Source of the DNA: a virus | DNA length: 24,310 bases | Strand: one strand, 5' to 3' | IMG/VR virus record: IMGVR_UViG_3300021057_000034 | Span: 1-24,310 of that record | Part shown: one piece after another, positions 12,192-18,710 of the stretch | Position numbering within the stretch: the first letter of the stretch is position 1 | Layout: every line of letters starts with the position of its first letter | Notes under the pieces: model-generated | Told to the model about the DNA's origin: nothing | Database searches by the model: none | Seen by the model: the letters and a program-made list of their open reading frames with translations, nothing else | Translations under genes and position numbers: made by a program

Positions 12192-12926
12192 ATGGAAGAC
12201 TATATTAATCTCGCCACCAAAATAACAATCCGCTGGATGCGCTCAAACGGCCATCAGTACCGTTTCAAAAATGTTAAAGATACCGCAGAGCTTAAAAAAG
12301 CAGTTGTTGACCATTTGAAGCCATCAGACCTTAATCGCTTTGCAAGTGGCGCACGCCTTACCAATTGGGATGCAGTATTTAAGTTTGTAAAAGCCTTCTC
12401 AGCAATCATATTTCTGTTATTTGTTTCACTTCCAGTAGAGGCCAAGACCTTTACCGTAACCTACACAATTTCGCGCAGCGGTGGTTACCAGTTTGTGCCT
12501 AAAGCAAAAGTATCATCTCCTCCTAAACAGGCATTCAAAGCAACTAAGGCACAAACACAATCTAAGGATATGGTGGCTGCCGCTGTTAATAAAAAGCCAT
12601 CTCCAACACAAGTTCCTGACGAGAGTGAGGCGCAGATTATTGCAAAACTTCCACACGCAGAGCTTGTCGCACACATCTATCAGCACGAATCCTCATTTGG
12701 CAAAAACGATGTATGCCGCAAGAAAGGCATGTATAACGGCTTCGGGTACGCAGAATCGAACCCCAAAGTTGATGGCCCCACTTGCTTCTCAACATTTGAA
12801 GCGGTAGCAACACAGGTTTCCATGTGGATTGAACAGAGGAGACATCTTAGTAACGCACACCTTACCTGTTTATATATTCGCGGTGTCAATGGGCCAAACT
12901 GCGACACAGCATATAAATTTTTATGA
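12192..12926 (+). CDS. Membrane-anchored transglycosylase-like protein
   Basis: A 244-aa product with three parts. Residues 1-66 are a charged, probably cytoplasmic segment. Residues 67-84 are a membrane helix or signal-like segment ending in LPVEAK. The remainder should be outside the membrane: a Pro/Lys/Ala linker, then a lysozyme-like domain with LVAHIYQHESSFGKND (Glu166 as probable catalytic acid), GMYNGFGYAESN and a cysteine-bearing CFSTFEAVATQVSMWIEQR. That pattern resembles VirB1/SLT-type lytic transglycosylases. It is far from the lysis cassette and lies among early genes, so a role in lysis is unlikely. Exclusion, cell-wall remodelling or DNA entry is possible. Enzyme class is likely; role is inferred. 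Confidence 0.65.
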   Translation: MEDYINLATKITIRWMRSNGHQYRFKNVKDTAELKKAVVDHLKPSDLNRFASGARLTNWDAVFKFVKAFSAIIFLLFVSLPVEAKTFTVTYTISRSGGYQFVPKAKVSSPPKQAFKATKAQTQSKDMVAAAVNKKPSPTQVPDESEAQIIAKLPHAELVAHIYQHESSFGKNDVCRKKGMYNGFGYAESNPKVDGPTCFSTFEAVATQVSMWIEQRRHLSNAHLTCLYIRGVNGPNCDTAYKFL

Positions 12927-13135
12927 AAAAAGTTTGTTTACACGACTGGTGCTACAACAAGGTAATTGATGCCACTAAGCGCAAATGCTCTAAATGCAAA
13001 AGAACTGAATATAGAGAGTCAAGGTTAGAGGAGGTAGCGGTAGGCATTGCTTACGACTCTAATGGTTGTGGACATCCTATGAATAATCTCCGAGTGTTGT
13101 GGAGCGATTGGGTAAAAGTTTGCAAAAACATATGA
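12923..13135 (+). CDS. Zinc-finger miniprotein
   Basis: A 70-aa basic product beginning MKKVCLHDWCYNKV. Potential zinc ligands are Cys5, His7, Cys10 and the KCSKCKR knuckle (Cys22, Cys25). The C-terminal half contains a further Cys, GCGHP and a Trp-rich LRVLWSDWVKVC. The start overlaps the previous stop as ATGA. Probably nucleic-acid binding; no specific function can be assigned. Confidence 0.65.
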   Translation: MKKVCLHDWCYNKVIDATKRKCSKCKRTEYRESRLEEVAVGIAYDSNGCGHPMNNLRVLWSDWVKVCKNI

Positions 13136-13500
13136 AACGCCAATACCTAAAAATAAACATTGACCGCTTGTATCCAAAACGAATAGAGACTTATTCAGGA
13201 AACACCGTGTCTTTTAGAACAAAGTATGTGGCAACCATTAGATCCTATCAGTGGAATAAAGCGGTAGAGGAGGGAAAAGGTGTAATCATAAAGTGTCGTC
13301 AGCTTAATCAAACGATGACAATTCAATGGGAAGACTTAAAGAATGTTGAGAAAGGAGAGCGCGCATTTCAGAGTAAGAGCAATCCCCTACAAACCTATCA
13401 CCTCTACGACTTTGACTGGAAGGAAGATGAGAAGAAGGTAGAACCCGTACAGTTTGGAATCTTTGACACGATGTTAGCAATTCAAGGAGCACACAAATAA
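13132..13500 (+). CDS. Hypothetical early protein
   Basis: A 122-aa product. The ATG at 13132 is chosen because it overlaps the previous stop (ATGA), as throughout the operon; a longer in-frame reading from 13099 lies within the upstream gene. It starts MKRQYLKINIDRLYPKRIE and is basic and beta-rich, with TMTIQWEDLKNVEKGERAFQ. It is placed just before a RecB/Cas4-like nuclease, so it may belong to a recombination module (for example, an ssDNA-interacting partner), but no family was recognised. Confidence 0.6.
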   Translation: MKRQYLKINIDRLYPKRIETYSGNTVSFRTKYVATIRSYQWNKAVEEGKGVIIKCRQLNQTMTIQWEDLKNVEKGERAFQSKSNPLQTYHLYDFDWKEDEKKVEPVQFGIFDTMLAIQGAHK

Positions 13501-13501
13501 T

Positions 13502-14281
13502 ATGCCAAAAGTACTTACAGACATAAACAAAAAGATTGAAAACCACATACTCGAAGTCAATCGAGTTAAGAGAGAAGCTCGTAAAAGATCGGGTAAATTT
13601 TCACCTACACAACTTGGTAAGCCTCTATTGTGGCAATTGCTATCAGTTCACGGTTTTACTGAGTCATTTGATGCTTATACTCTACTTAAGTTCCTGCGGG
13701 GTGAACAGGTAGAGGCATGGTACACGCAATTTTTAGATGGAGCAAAGCAAGTGCCAATCGCTTATCGTGACTGTATTGGTTACTGCGACTCTGTTGCATC
13801 TGAAGAAAATGGAACGAGTCTCCTCACACCAGATGAAATCAAGTCTGTTACTGGCAAAAAATACAAAAGAATTGTCGAGCAGAAATCCGCCGACATAAAT
13901 CATAGACTACAGGCGACATATTACGCTTTAGGACTCGATTCAAATCTTTATAGACTTCATTACGTTAATTGCGATGATCTCAGAGTATACATTCTCGAAT
14001 ATGACATTAACGAACCTGTTTCCGATGAGGATAAAAGAACAACAAAAGATGTGGTGGAACAAGAAATTACAGATTTTCAGAAATGGTTTGCGACAGGCAA
14101 GCTTCCCGCTTTTGCTCCTAAAGTTAAATGGCAGTCAGATCCTAGATACATGAATTATAAGGATTGGAATAAGTTGTCAGAGGAAGAGGTGAATAAAAAG
14201 TTTCAGACATTACAAATTCAAAAGTCTAATGGGACACCGCCAAGAGATAATTTTGGCACTGATCATCCACATCAATACTAA
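13502..14281 (+). CDS. PD-(D/E)XK nuclease, RecB/Cas4-like
   Basis: A 259-aa product carrying the motif order of the RecB/Cas4 nuclease clan. These are a helix with Glu in LRGEQVEAWYTQFL (Glu68/Glu71), then YRDCIGYCDSV (Asp96), RIVEQKSADI (Glu126-x-Lys128), and the trailing HRLQATYYALGL (Gln137 and a Tyr at 140/141). Such enzymes process DNA ends for recombination or replication. There are few cysteines and no CxxC set, so an Fe-S cluster as in Cas4 is unlikely. No CRISPR array or cas genes accompany it. Its neighbour is a VRR-NUC nuclease, so the two form a nuclease module. Confidence 0.8.
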   Translation: MPKVLTDINKKIENHILEVNRVKREARKRSGKFSPTQLGKPLLWQLLSVHGFTESFDAYTLLKFLRGEQVEAWYTQFLDGAKQVPIAYRDCIGYCDSVASEENGTSLLTPDEIKSVTGKKYKRIVEQKSADINHRLQATYYALGLDSNLYRLHYVNCDDLRVYILEYDINEPVSDEDKRTTKDVVEQEITDFQKWFATGKLPAFAPKVKWQSDPRYMNYKDWNKLSEEEVNKKFQTLQIQKSNGTPPRDNFGTDHPHQY

Positions 14282-14424
14282 TGAAAAGTAAACACATGTT
14301 CACCAGTCAAATCAGGGTATCGAAAAATGGTCATGGTTGGGGCGTGGTTACGTTTTTACCAAAAAAACGATTTGGGATACGGTGCATGCCTAGCAAATTT
14401 ATGGCGCATTTTCGTAAAAAATAA
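14281..14424 (+). CDS. Small basic protein between two nuclease genes
   Basis: A 47-aa, strongly basic product beginning MKSKHMFTSQIRVSKNGHGW and ending FMAHFRKK. It is beta-like (WGVVTFLPKKRFGIRCM). Both ends overlap neighbours as TAATG, so it is embedded between the RecB/Cas4-like and VRR-NUC genes. A DNA-binding partner of a nuclease is conceivable; no family is known to me. Confidence 0.65.
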   Translation: MKSKHMFTSQIRVSKNGHGWGVVTFLPKKRFGIRCMPSKFMAHFRKK

Positions 14425-14795
14425 TGAAAAACAACGAATACAAAATACCACCACCGACAGAAAAAGAAATCCAAAACTTTACGCTCTCTCTATTTAATAG
14501 CAGAGGTTATTATCTCTGGCGAAATAATACGGGCATGGTGCACATAGGAGAGGGAAGAAATGCACGTATGTTTCACGCAGGCTTAAAAGGATCGGCAGAC
14601 ATAATAGGCGTTTCTCCAAAAGGCTTATTTGTCGCACTTGAGATCAAACGAAAAGGCAAGAAGCCATCACCGTTTCAGGTCAATTTTCTAAAAGAGGTTA
14701 AAGATAAGGGGGGCATTGCAGAGGTTATAGATTCCATCGAGGGCGCAGAACAGTTACTAATTGACCTTAACGTTGAGGTCATAGCAACGCCATGA
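14424..14795 (+). CDS. VRR-NUC domain nuclease
   Basis: A 123-aa product matching the minimal VRR-NUC fold, a PD-(D/E)XK enzyme of Holliday-junction or structure-specific type common in phages. Motifs are Glu15 in TEKEIQNF, GLKGSADIIG (Asp59), LEIKRKG (Glu73-x-Lys75), and PFQVNFLKEVKDKGG (Gln85), followed by IAEVIDSIE. All catalytic positions are present and the length is typical. It probably resolves branched replication or recombination intermediates before packaging. It sits next to the RecB/Cas4-like nuclease. Confidence 0.88.
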   Translation: MKNNEYKIPPPTEKEIQNFTLSLFNSRGYYLWRNNTGMVHIGEGRNARMFHAGLKGSADIIGVSPKGLFVALEIKRKGKKPSPFQVNFLKEVKDKGGIAEVIDSIEGAEQLLIDLNVEVIATP

Positions 14796-14917
14796 ACATA
14801 CTAAACACCAAGTGGGCTTATTTCATTTACGGGTTACTCACAGGTCATGTAGCTTCCTATTTAATAGTTTTAGCAGCGGAGCTTAGTTATATATTTCAAT
14901 ACCTATATGAAAAATAA
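14792..14917 (+). CDS. 41-aa membrane peptide
   Basis: The product begins MNILNTKWAYFIYGLLTG and contains one hydrophobic helix (FIYGLLTGHVASYLIVLAA, about residues 11-29). It overlaps the previous stop as ATGA and the next gene by 11 nt. No family recognised; the size and location resemble the small membrane proteins of other phage early regions. Confidence 0.6.
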   Translation: MNILNTKWAYFIYGLLTGHVASYLIVLAAELSYIFQYLYEK

Positions 14918-15344
14918 ACCATATCTTCAGTCTAAAAAAGGAGAGTTCTATCGCATCCCTGAAGAGCTTCTGAAGGGCAAGTTCTTTGGCTTAGTGTGGA
15001 AGAGTAAAGAACCTGCAAATACTCATACGATGTATTTGAGAAGAGTTGATGTGCCTGAGATAAGATTCAAATCTATAAATAAAAAGAAGGCAGAAGGAAA
15101 ATTAGCAGAAATCTTGAATGAGTATATGAAAGATTTTGGAGGGAATATGACAACCGCTTCGTTTCCAATGGCGCCCAACTTTTTCTATAAAGACAAAGAC
15201 GATACAACAGACTTCTTATTCAAAGATTACGATAAGTTAAAAACTCTCCGTAAAGAACGTGACCAATACCAACGCCTTCTCGCTTATGTATTAGGGTTTG
15301 TTGTGGGGTGTATGGGGTTAGTAGTTCTTAGTTGGATGATATGA
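14907..15344 (+). CDS. Tail-anchored membrane protein
   Basis: A 145-aa product with a soluble N-terminal domain (MKNKPYLQSKKGEFYRIPEE onward, basic and mixed alpha/beta), a helical charged linker (DYDKLKTLRKERDQYQRLL), and one C-terminal membrane helix (YVLGFVVGCMGLVVLSWMI, about 126-145). It would face the cytoplasm from the inner membrane. No enzymatic motif is visible. It could anchor an early complex to the membrane; this is inferred from topology alone. Confidence 0.65.
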   Translation: MKNKPYLQSKKGEFYRIPEELLKGKFFGLVWKSKEPANTHTMYLRRVDVPEIRFKSINKKKAEGKLAEILNEYMKDFGGNMTTASFPMAPNFFYKDKDDTTDFLFKDYDKLKTLRKERDQYQRLLAYVLGFVVGCMGLVVLSWMI

Positions 15345-15634
15345 AAAAGAAAGAAAAGATACAGACACATACGGTACGCACATTACCCGATATGTATCAG
15401 ATGACCATAGACAACTACCTAGCAAAGCAAATAGCTCAAAGGATAAGTACTGGTATATCTAACAAGATGATGAAACATATAAAAGTTATGGCAGACAACT
15501 TGGCTGGAAAAATAGTATCGTGTTATCACATAGAACTGAGCACCGAAGATTTAATTGCAGGAAACAAGACGGCCATAATTATAAAACTCAGAAATAAAAG
15601 GGAACTCAATAAATTATTTGGAAAACCTTTATGA
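15341..15634 (+). CDS. Hypothetical early protein
   Basis: A 97-aa product. The ATG at 15341 is preferred to a TTG at 15332 because it gives the usual ATGA overlap. It begins MKKKEKIQTHTVRTLPDMYQ and is basic and helical (QIAQRISTGISNKMMKHIKVMA), then beta (AIIIKLRNK). No family recognised and no membrane segment. Confidence 0.65.
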   Translation: MKKKEKIQTHTVRTLPDMYQMTIDNYLAKQIAQRISTGISNKMMKHIKVMADNLAGKIVSCYHIELSTEDLIAGNKTAIIIKLRNKRELNKLFGKPL

Positions 15635-15744
15635 CACATATTCATTACTCATCAGTAAACAGAAAAAATAAGTTACCCATACAGGTAAAGATGTGTTCTT
15701 GTAGTCGTCCTAAAGGTAAGTTCGTAATTATAAATTCAAAATAA
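15631..15744 (+). CDS. 37-aa basic peptide
   Basis: The product begins MTHIHYSSVNRKNKLPIQVK and has CSCSRPKGKFV, a single CxC. Its start overlaps the previous stop as ATGA, and its stop lies 2 nt before the next ATG, so the packing supports it being a gene. Too short for a functional call. Confidence 0.5.
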   Translation: MTHIHYSSVNRKNKLPIQVKMCSCSRPKGKFVIINSK

Positions 15745-15746
15745 AT

Positions 15747-15980
15747 ATGAAAAGTGCAATCTTTATAAGAGAAGATAGACAACAGATAGTCTTAACTCCC
15801 GAGAATGATTGGGAGCGTAATATCTTAAAGACGCTAGAACAAAAGAAAAAAAATATGAATGTATATTTCTCACAGTTTGTTGATGTGCAAGGTGGATGGA
15901 CTATGAATAGTTATGCAGGATACAGAGGAGAAGACAGTGATAGTCTAATAATAGTTTTAGACGAAGAAATTAAAAGTTAA
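15747..15980 (+). CDS. Hypothetical early protein
   Basis: A 77-aa acidic product beginning MKSAIFIREDRQQIVLTPEND. The layout of beta strand, helix and beta (SAIFIRED, NILKTLEQKKKNMNVYF, DSLIIVLDEE) resembles small phage proteins of unknown role. No cysteines. It has no ribosome site. Confidence 0.65.
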   Translation: MKSAIFIREDRQQIVLTPENDWERNILKTLEQKKKNMNVYFSQFVDVQGGWTMNSYAGYRGEDSDSLIIVLDEEIKS

Positions 15981-15995
15981 TTCCTCAATGAGATT

Positions 15996-16328
15996 ATGAA
16001 AAAGAAAAAGCACGAGCATGAGTTTAAGAAACGATATCTAGATTTAGAAACTAATGAAATGGAGAAGTTTTGTGAATGTGGAAAAAGTCTTTCCGAGGAT
16101 AGAGAAGAGCTTATGAGGTGGATGAGCAAGCATACACCCAATTTATATGAGCAAATTACTCCCCCCAAGAAAGAGATAGAGAAGTTGGAATTTGAAGGAA
16201 TCGGTCTAGGTCCCATAAAAGAATCATCGGCAAATGAGATAAGAATAAGACAAGCCATGCAGCACGACAAAATAAACGAAATAATAGACCGTCTAAATAC
16301 GTTATTAAATACTCAAGACAGAGTATGA
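15996..16328 (+). CDS. Hypothetical protein with H/C zinc-like motif
   Basis: A 110-aa charged product. The N-terminal HEHEFKKRY and KFCECGKSL provide His and Cys pairs (His6/His8 and Cys26/Cys28) that could hold a metal. The rest is helical, with a C-terminal heptad-like segment (DKINEIIDRLNTLLN). It overlaps the following zinc-ribbon gene as ATGA and is in the last gene pair before the structured RNA. Confidence 0.65.
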   Translation: MKKKKHEHEFKKRYLDLETNEMEKFCECGKSLSEDREELMRWMSKHTPNLYEQITPPKKEIEKLEFEGIGLGPIKESSANEIRIRQAMQHDKINEIIDRLNTLLNTQDRV

Positions 16329-16468
16329 AACAATTCATCATACATTGTTGTAAGTGTAAGAAAGAACACACCGTAACAGCCGAGAGAAAGGAAGATGTGA
16401 TGTGTCCTGAACATAAAGAGATGGAAGAGTGTGAAAGACGACAGGTATATGTAGTGAAGGAAAGGTGA
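16325..16468 (+). CDS. 47-aa zinc-ribbon miniprotein
   Basis: The product begins MKQFIIHCCKCKKEHTV. Cys8/9, Cys11, Cys27 and His30 (HCCKCKKEH and MCPEHKE) make a plausible zinc site. It is very charged. Its TGA stop forms the first base pair of the structured RNA that follows, so translation to the end would disturb the base of that stem. Function unknown. Confidence 0.65.
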   Translation: MKQFIIHCCKCKKEHTVTAERKEDVMCPEHKEMEECERRQVYVVKER

Positions 16469-16560
16469 TTGAGAGAGTTTCGTGGATTGCGGGATGTCCC
16501 TGAAGAATAAGGGGAAGCCGAAAGGTTGCGCCACCTCCTACAATCCACCAAGCTCTCAAT
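16468..16560 (+). ncRNA. Structured RNA element upstream of the sigma4/alpha-CTD gene
   Basis: This is the larger part of a 121-nt gap, the largest gap within the early operon. P1 pairs ATTGAGAG (16468-16475) with CTCTCAAT (16553-16560), P2 pairs GTGGATTG (16482-16489) with CAATCCAC (16541-16548); both are perfect 8-bp helices. P2 may extend by GGGA (16491-16494) with TCCT (16536-16539). Inside, CCCT (16498-16501) can pair with AGGG (16510-16513), and AGCC-GAAA-GGTT (16516-16527) makes a GNRA tetraloop hairpin. The outcome is a rod topped by two hairpins. It does not match a riboswitch, ribozyme, tRNA or 4.5S pattern I know. No U-run follows. It could be a leader element of the next gene or a separate processed RNA. 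Confidence 0.7.
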
Positions 16561-16589
16561 TAAGAGCCTGTTAGAAATTTATAAAAGAT

Positions 16590-17237
16590 ATGAAAAATGC
16601 GAGTGCAATAGTACAACTTCAGATGAGGTTAGAGGAAGCCATTGAAGTTCAACGGCGTTATATTGGAAAGATAAGATTGTTACGAGCAATTATGGGATCT
16701 TTACATAGTGGGGCGGCAAAAACATGGGAACAGTCAATAGACGAAGTTTTAGAAACTTTAAGTCCTCGTGAGAATAAAGTTTTAAGATTGCGATTTGGAT
16801 TAGACGGGAATAAACCACAGGACTTAGAAACAGTAGGACGACAATTCGGTGTAACTAGAGAGAGAATAAGACAGCTTGAGGCGAAAGCAATTCGCAAACT
16901 AAAACATCCTTCCCGCAAACGAGTTATTTTAGGTGAGAGTTGGCAGATGGCAGTCCAAGAAGCAAAGGCAGAGGGTGTTAAGTTGATTAAAGAATATCAG
17001 CAACTACGAACAAAACCAATGAAACAGATTTCTATAAATCCCAATCCCAATGATGAGCTTATGGTAGATGAACTCAATTTGCCCACAAGGGTTATAAATG
17101 CTCTCTATCGTGCAAATATAGATAAAGTAGGTGTATTACGCCGAACTCCAGTAGAGATGTTAGAAACAATAAAAGGCTTAGGGAAAAAAGCGGTTATTAA
17201 GATTCAAGATGAAGTTAAAAGAAAAAGCCAATCATGA
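16590..17237 (+). CDS. Sigma region 4 fused to RNA polymerase alpha-CTD-like domain
   Basis: A 215-aa product. Residues about 57-108 ([17 protein letters not shown], then [19 protein letters not shown] and [10 protein letters not shown]) match region 4 of primary RpoD-type sigma factors, including the 4.2 helix-turn-helix. Residues about 160-212 ([41 protein letters not shown]) match the helix-hairpin-helix fold of the RNA polymerase alpha C-terminal domain. Sigma region 2 is absent, so it cannot melt promoters alone. The combination suggests a regulator that docks on the beta flap and on DNA or UP elements, redirecting host polymerase to phage promoters. It lies just after a structured RNA. 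The domain calls are strong; the mechanism is inferred. Confidence 0.85.
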   Translation: MKNASAIVQLQMRLEEAIEVQRRYIGKIRLLRAIMGSLHSGAAKTWEQSIDEVLETLSPRENKVLRLRFGLDGNKPQDLETVGRQFGVTRERIRQLEAKAIRKLKHPSRKRVILGESWQMAVQEAKAEGVKLIKEYQQLRTKPMKQISINPNPNDELMVDELNLPTRVINALYRANIDKVGVLRRTPVEMLETIKGLGKKAVIKIQDEVKRKSQS

Positions 17238-17455
17238 ACATTTTTAAGCTATTTAGGAAGAAGGAATCAATATGGAGCGAAAACACCAAGCCTATTACTA
17301 TGACTGATGTGATAAATGCTCAATGGGAGATGGCAGAGTTAATCTTCTCAGACCTTGAATCTAAAATGCACACAAAAGGATATTACAAGGTTATAAATAC
17401 CAGAAGTTTGTATTGGCTCAAAAAGAAATATGGCGTACAAAAGAAAAGTAAGTAA
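17234..17455 (+). CDS. Hypothetical early protein
   Basis: A 73-aa product beginning [14 protein letters not shown], basic at both ends with a helical centre ([20 protein letters not shown]). The start overlaps the stop of the sigma-like gene as ATGA, so the two are co-translated. No family recognised; a partner of the sigma-like factor is conceivable from the coupling alone. Confidence 0.65.
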   Translation: MNIFKLFRKKESIWSENTKPITMTDVINAQWEMAELIFSDLESKMHTKGYYKVINTRSLYWLKKKYGVQKKSK

Positions 17456-17723
17456 AGATTGGGAAGACGAATTTGATGAAATGTGTTTAGAGTATGTGGT
17501 GTCTGTAGAAAAGAACACATTACTTACCAAGATAAAAAAGTTCATCCGTAAAGAACTCACACAGGCGAGGAAGGAAGAACGAGAGAGAAGAACTACAACC
17601 ATAATGCTTGATGAGCCAGCTCAAGAAGTATTCACACCCCACGAAGAGAAAGAGATTTACTGGAAGATACGATATGACGAGTTGATAGGCGCTATTAAAA
17701 AACATGGAAAGAAGCGAGCTTAG
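17430..17723 (+). CDS. Charged helical protein
   Basis: A 97-aa product beginning [18 protein letters not shown]. It is rich in Lys, Arg and Glu with a long helical middle (LTKIKKFIRKELTQARKEE) and looks like a coiled-coil or nucleic-acid-associated protein. It overlaps its upstream neighbour by 26 nt and the next gene by 20 nt. No family recognised. Confidence 0.6.
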   Translation: MAYKRKVSKDWEDEFDEMCLEYVVSVEKNTLLTKIKKFIRKELTQARKEERERRTTTIMLDEPAQEVFTPHEEKEIYWKIRYDELIGAIKKHGKKRA

Positions 17724-17898
17724 AACTCACATAGCAGTCCTTAAAAAAGGAATAAACACTGATGGAAGTTATATGGAAGCTCTATCAACGGTTATGCCAC
17801 AACTATTAAACTTTAGACGTCCCGATAGACAGGTGAAGATTTTAGTTGAGTTTATTGAGCCGTGTAAGAGGATTAAGAATTTGTTTAGAAGAAGATGA
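17704..17898 (+). CDS. Hypothetical early protein
   Basis: A 64-aa basic product beginning MERSELRTHIAVLKKGI, helical, with a VKILVEFIEPCKRIKNLFRRR C-terminus, given here as VKILVEFIEPC and KRIKNLFRRR. The Arg-rich end suggests nucleic-acid contact. It overlaps both neighbours. No family recognised. Confidence 0.6.
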   Translation: MERSELRTHIAVLKKGINTDGSYMEALSTVMPQLLNFRRPDRQVKILVEFIEPCKRIKNLFRRR

Positions 17899-18065
17899 AA
17901 AAGAAGAAACGAGAATGCAGCAAATGCCATAAGAAGCTAAAAGAAGGAGAATCATATATTGGCATTCAAGTTGATTGGAATCCGTTTGAGAGCACATACG
18001 ATATGTTAACGAAACATCATGTATGGAAATATACTCATACAGAGTGTCCTAAAGCTGTAAGTTAA
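17895..18065 (+). CDS. 56-aa zinc-knuckle protein
   Basis: The product begins MKKKKRECSKCHKKLKEG. A CSKC pair (Cys8, Cys11) and distal His (about 48) and Cys51 (THTECPKA) form a likely zinc site. The strong Lys/Arg N-terminus suggests nucleic-acid binding. Start overlaps the previous stop as ATGA. One of a group of short zinc-binding-looking early proteins. Confidence 0.65.
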   Translation: MKKKKRECSKCHKKLKEGESYIGIQVDWNPFESTYDMLTKHHVWKYTHTECPKAVS

Positions 18066-18074
18066 TTAAATTTT

Positions 18075-18284
18075 ATGAACAAGCAATTATCTATAAGGGA
18101 TTATCAAAATATTAGAATAGGAACATTTATGTCAAGATGGGCGCTGGATGAGTTTAAGAAGAGACTACCTAAAGAATCTAAAATCCTCAGAGAAGAAGAG
18201 GATTTGGGAACATACGATACATGGCGCTTAACCTGGTGGCAACCTGAATCTAAATTATCAATTCAAAATAAAGAGGGAGTATGA
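18075..18284 (+). CDS. Hypothetical early protein
   Basis: A 69-aa product beginning MNKQLSIRDYQNIRIGTFMS, with RWALDEFKKRLPKES and a Trp-rich YDTWRLTWWQPE near the C-terminus. No ribosome site, no cysteine. No family recognised. It overlaps the next gene as ATGA. Confidence 0.65.
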   Translation: MNKQLSIRDYQNIRIGTFMSRWALDEFKKRLPKESKILREEEDLGTYDTWRLTWWQPESKLSIQNKEGV

Positions 18285-18508
18285 AAAGTAGTTTAATAAT
18301 GGAGTTGGGAAAATTAGATTGGACTCCACGTCCTACTCTAGGAAAATGGGTTTGTTCCTATTGTGGAAAAGGCGGATTGGCTACGAATAGTTGTTGTTTC
18401 AAAAAGTGGATAAAATCTGGTGAATGGTATTGTGACCTATATCCTTTTATGGTGGCTTTATATATTACTGGGTTTTTATTTTTTTTAAGATGGTTTTTAA
18501 GAAGTTAA
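18281..18508 (+). CDS. Zinc-ribbon protein with C-terminal membrane helix
   Basis: A 75-aa product. Cys25, Cys28, Cys38 and Cys39 (KWVCSYCGKGG, TNSCCF) indicate a zinc site in the soluble N-terminal part. It ends in a membrane helix (PFMVALYITGFLFFLRWFL, about 55-73). The pairing of a zinc ribbon with a tail anchor suggests tethering of a nucleic-acid or protein partner at the membrane. Function not known. Confidence 0.65.
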   Translation: MKSSLIMELGKLDWTPRPTLGKWVCSYCGKGGLATNSCCFKKWIKSGEWYCDLYPFMVALYITGFLFFLRWFLRS

Positions 18509-18525
18509 ATTCACAAAAATAGGAT

Positions 18526-18705
18526 ATGAATAAAAAAGTAGTTAAATACATAAAAATGTCAGATATAGGAAGATACTATGCTCATTTAGAAGTAAGCTCT
18601 AAAAACCTTCCATATAAAATAGTTTCAGTACATCCTTTAGGAACAGATATAAGAATGGTAAAGTCTCTACTAGAACAAGGATATAAATTAAATTCACTCA
18701 AATAA
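18526..18705 (+). CDS. 59-aa hypothetical protein
   Basis: The product begins MNKKVVKYIKMSDIGRYYAH. It has alternating beta strands (HLEVSSK, YKIVSVHPLG) and a C-terminal helix (IRMVKSLLEQGYKL), a compact alpha/beta fold. No ribosome site. No family recognised. Confidence 0.6.
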   Translation: MNKKVVKYIKMSDIGRYYAHLEVSSKNLPYKIVSVHPLGTDIRMVKSLLEQGYKLNSLK

Positions 18706-18710
18706 TTGTT

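Noticed and set aside
13502-14281. The Cas4-like nuclease as a sign of a CRISPR system
   Set aside because: No repeat-spacer array and no other cas genes in the window; phage RecB/Cas4-like nucleases are common.
16502-16523. A CTGAAGA...GAAA pattern reminiscent of a hammerhead ribozyme core
   Set aside because: No proper stem II can be drawn between the two parts and no cleavage-site geometry is present.
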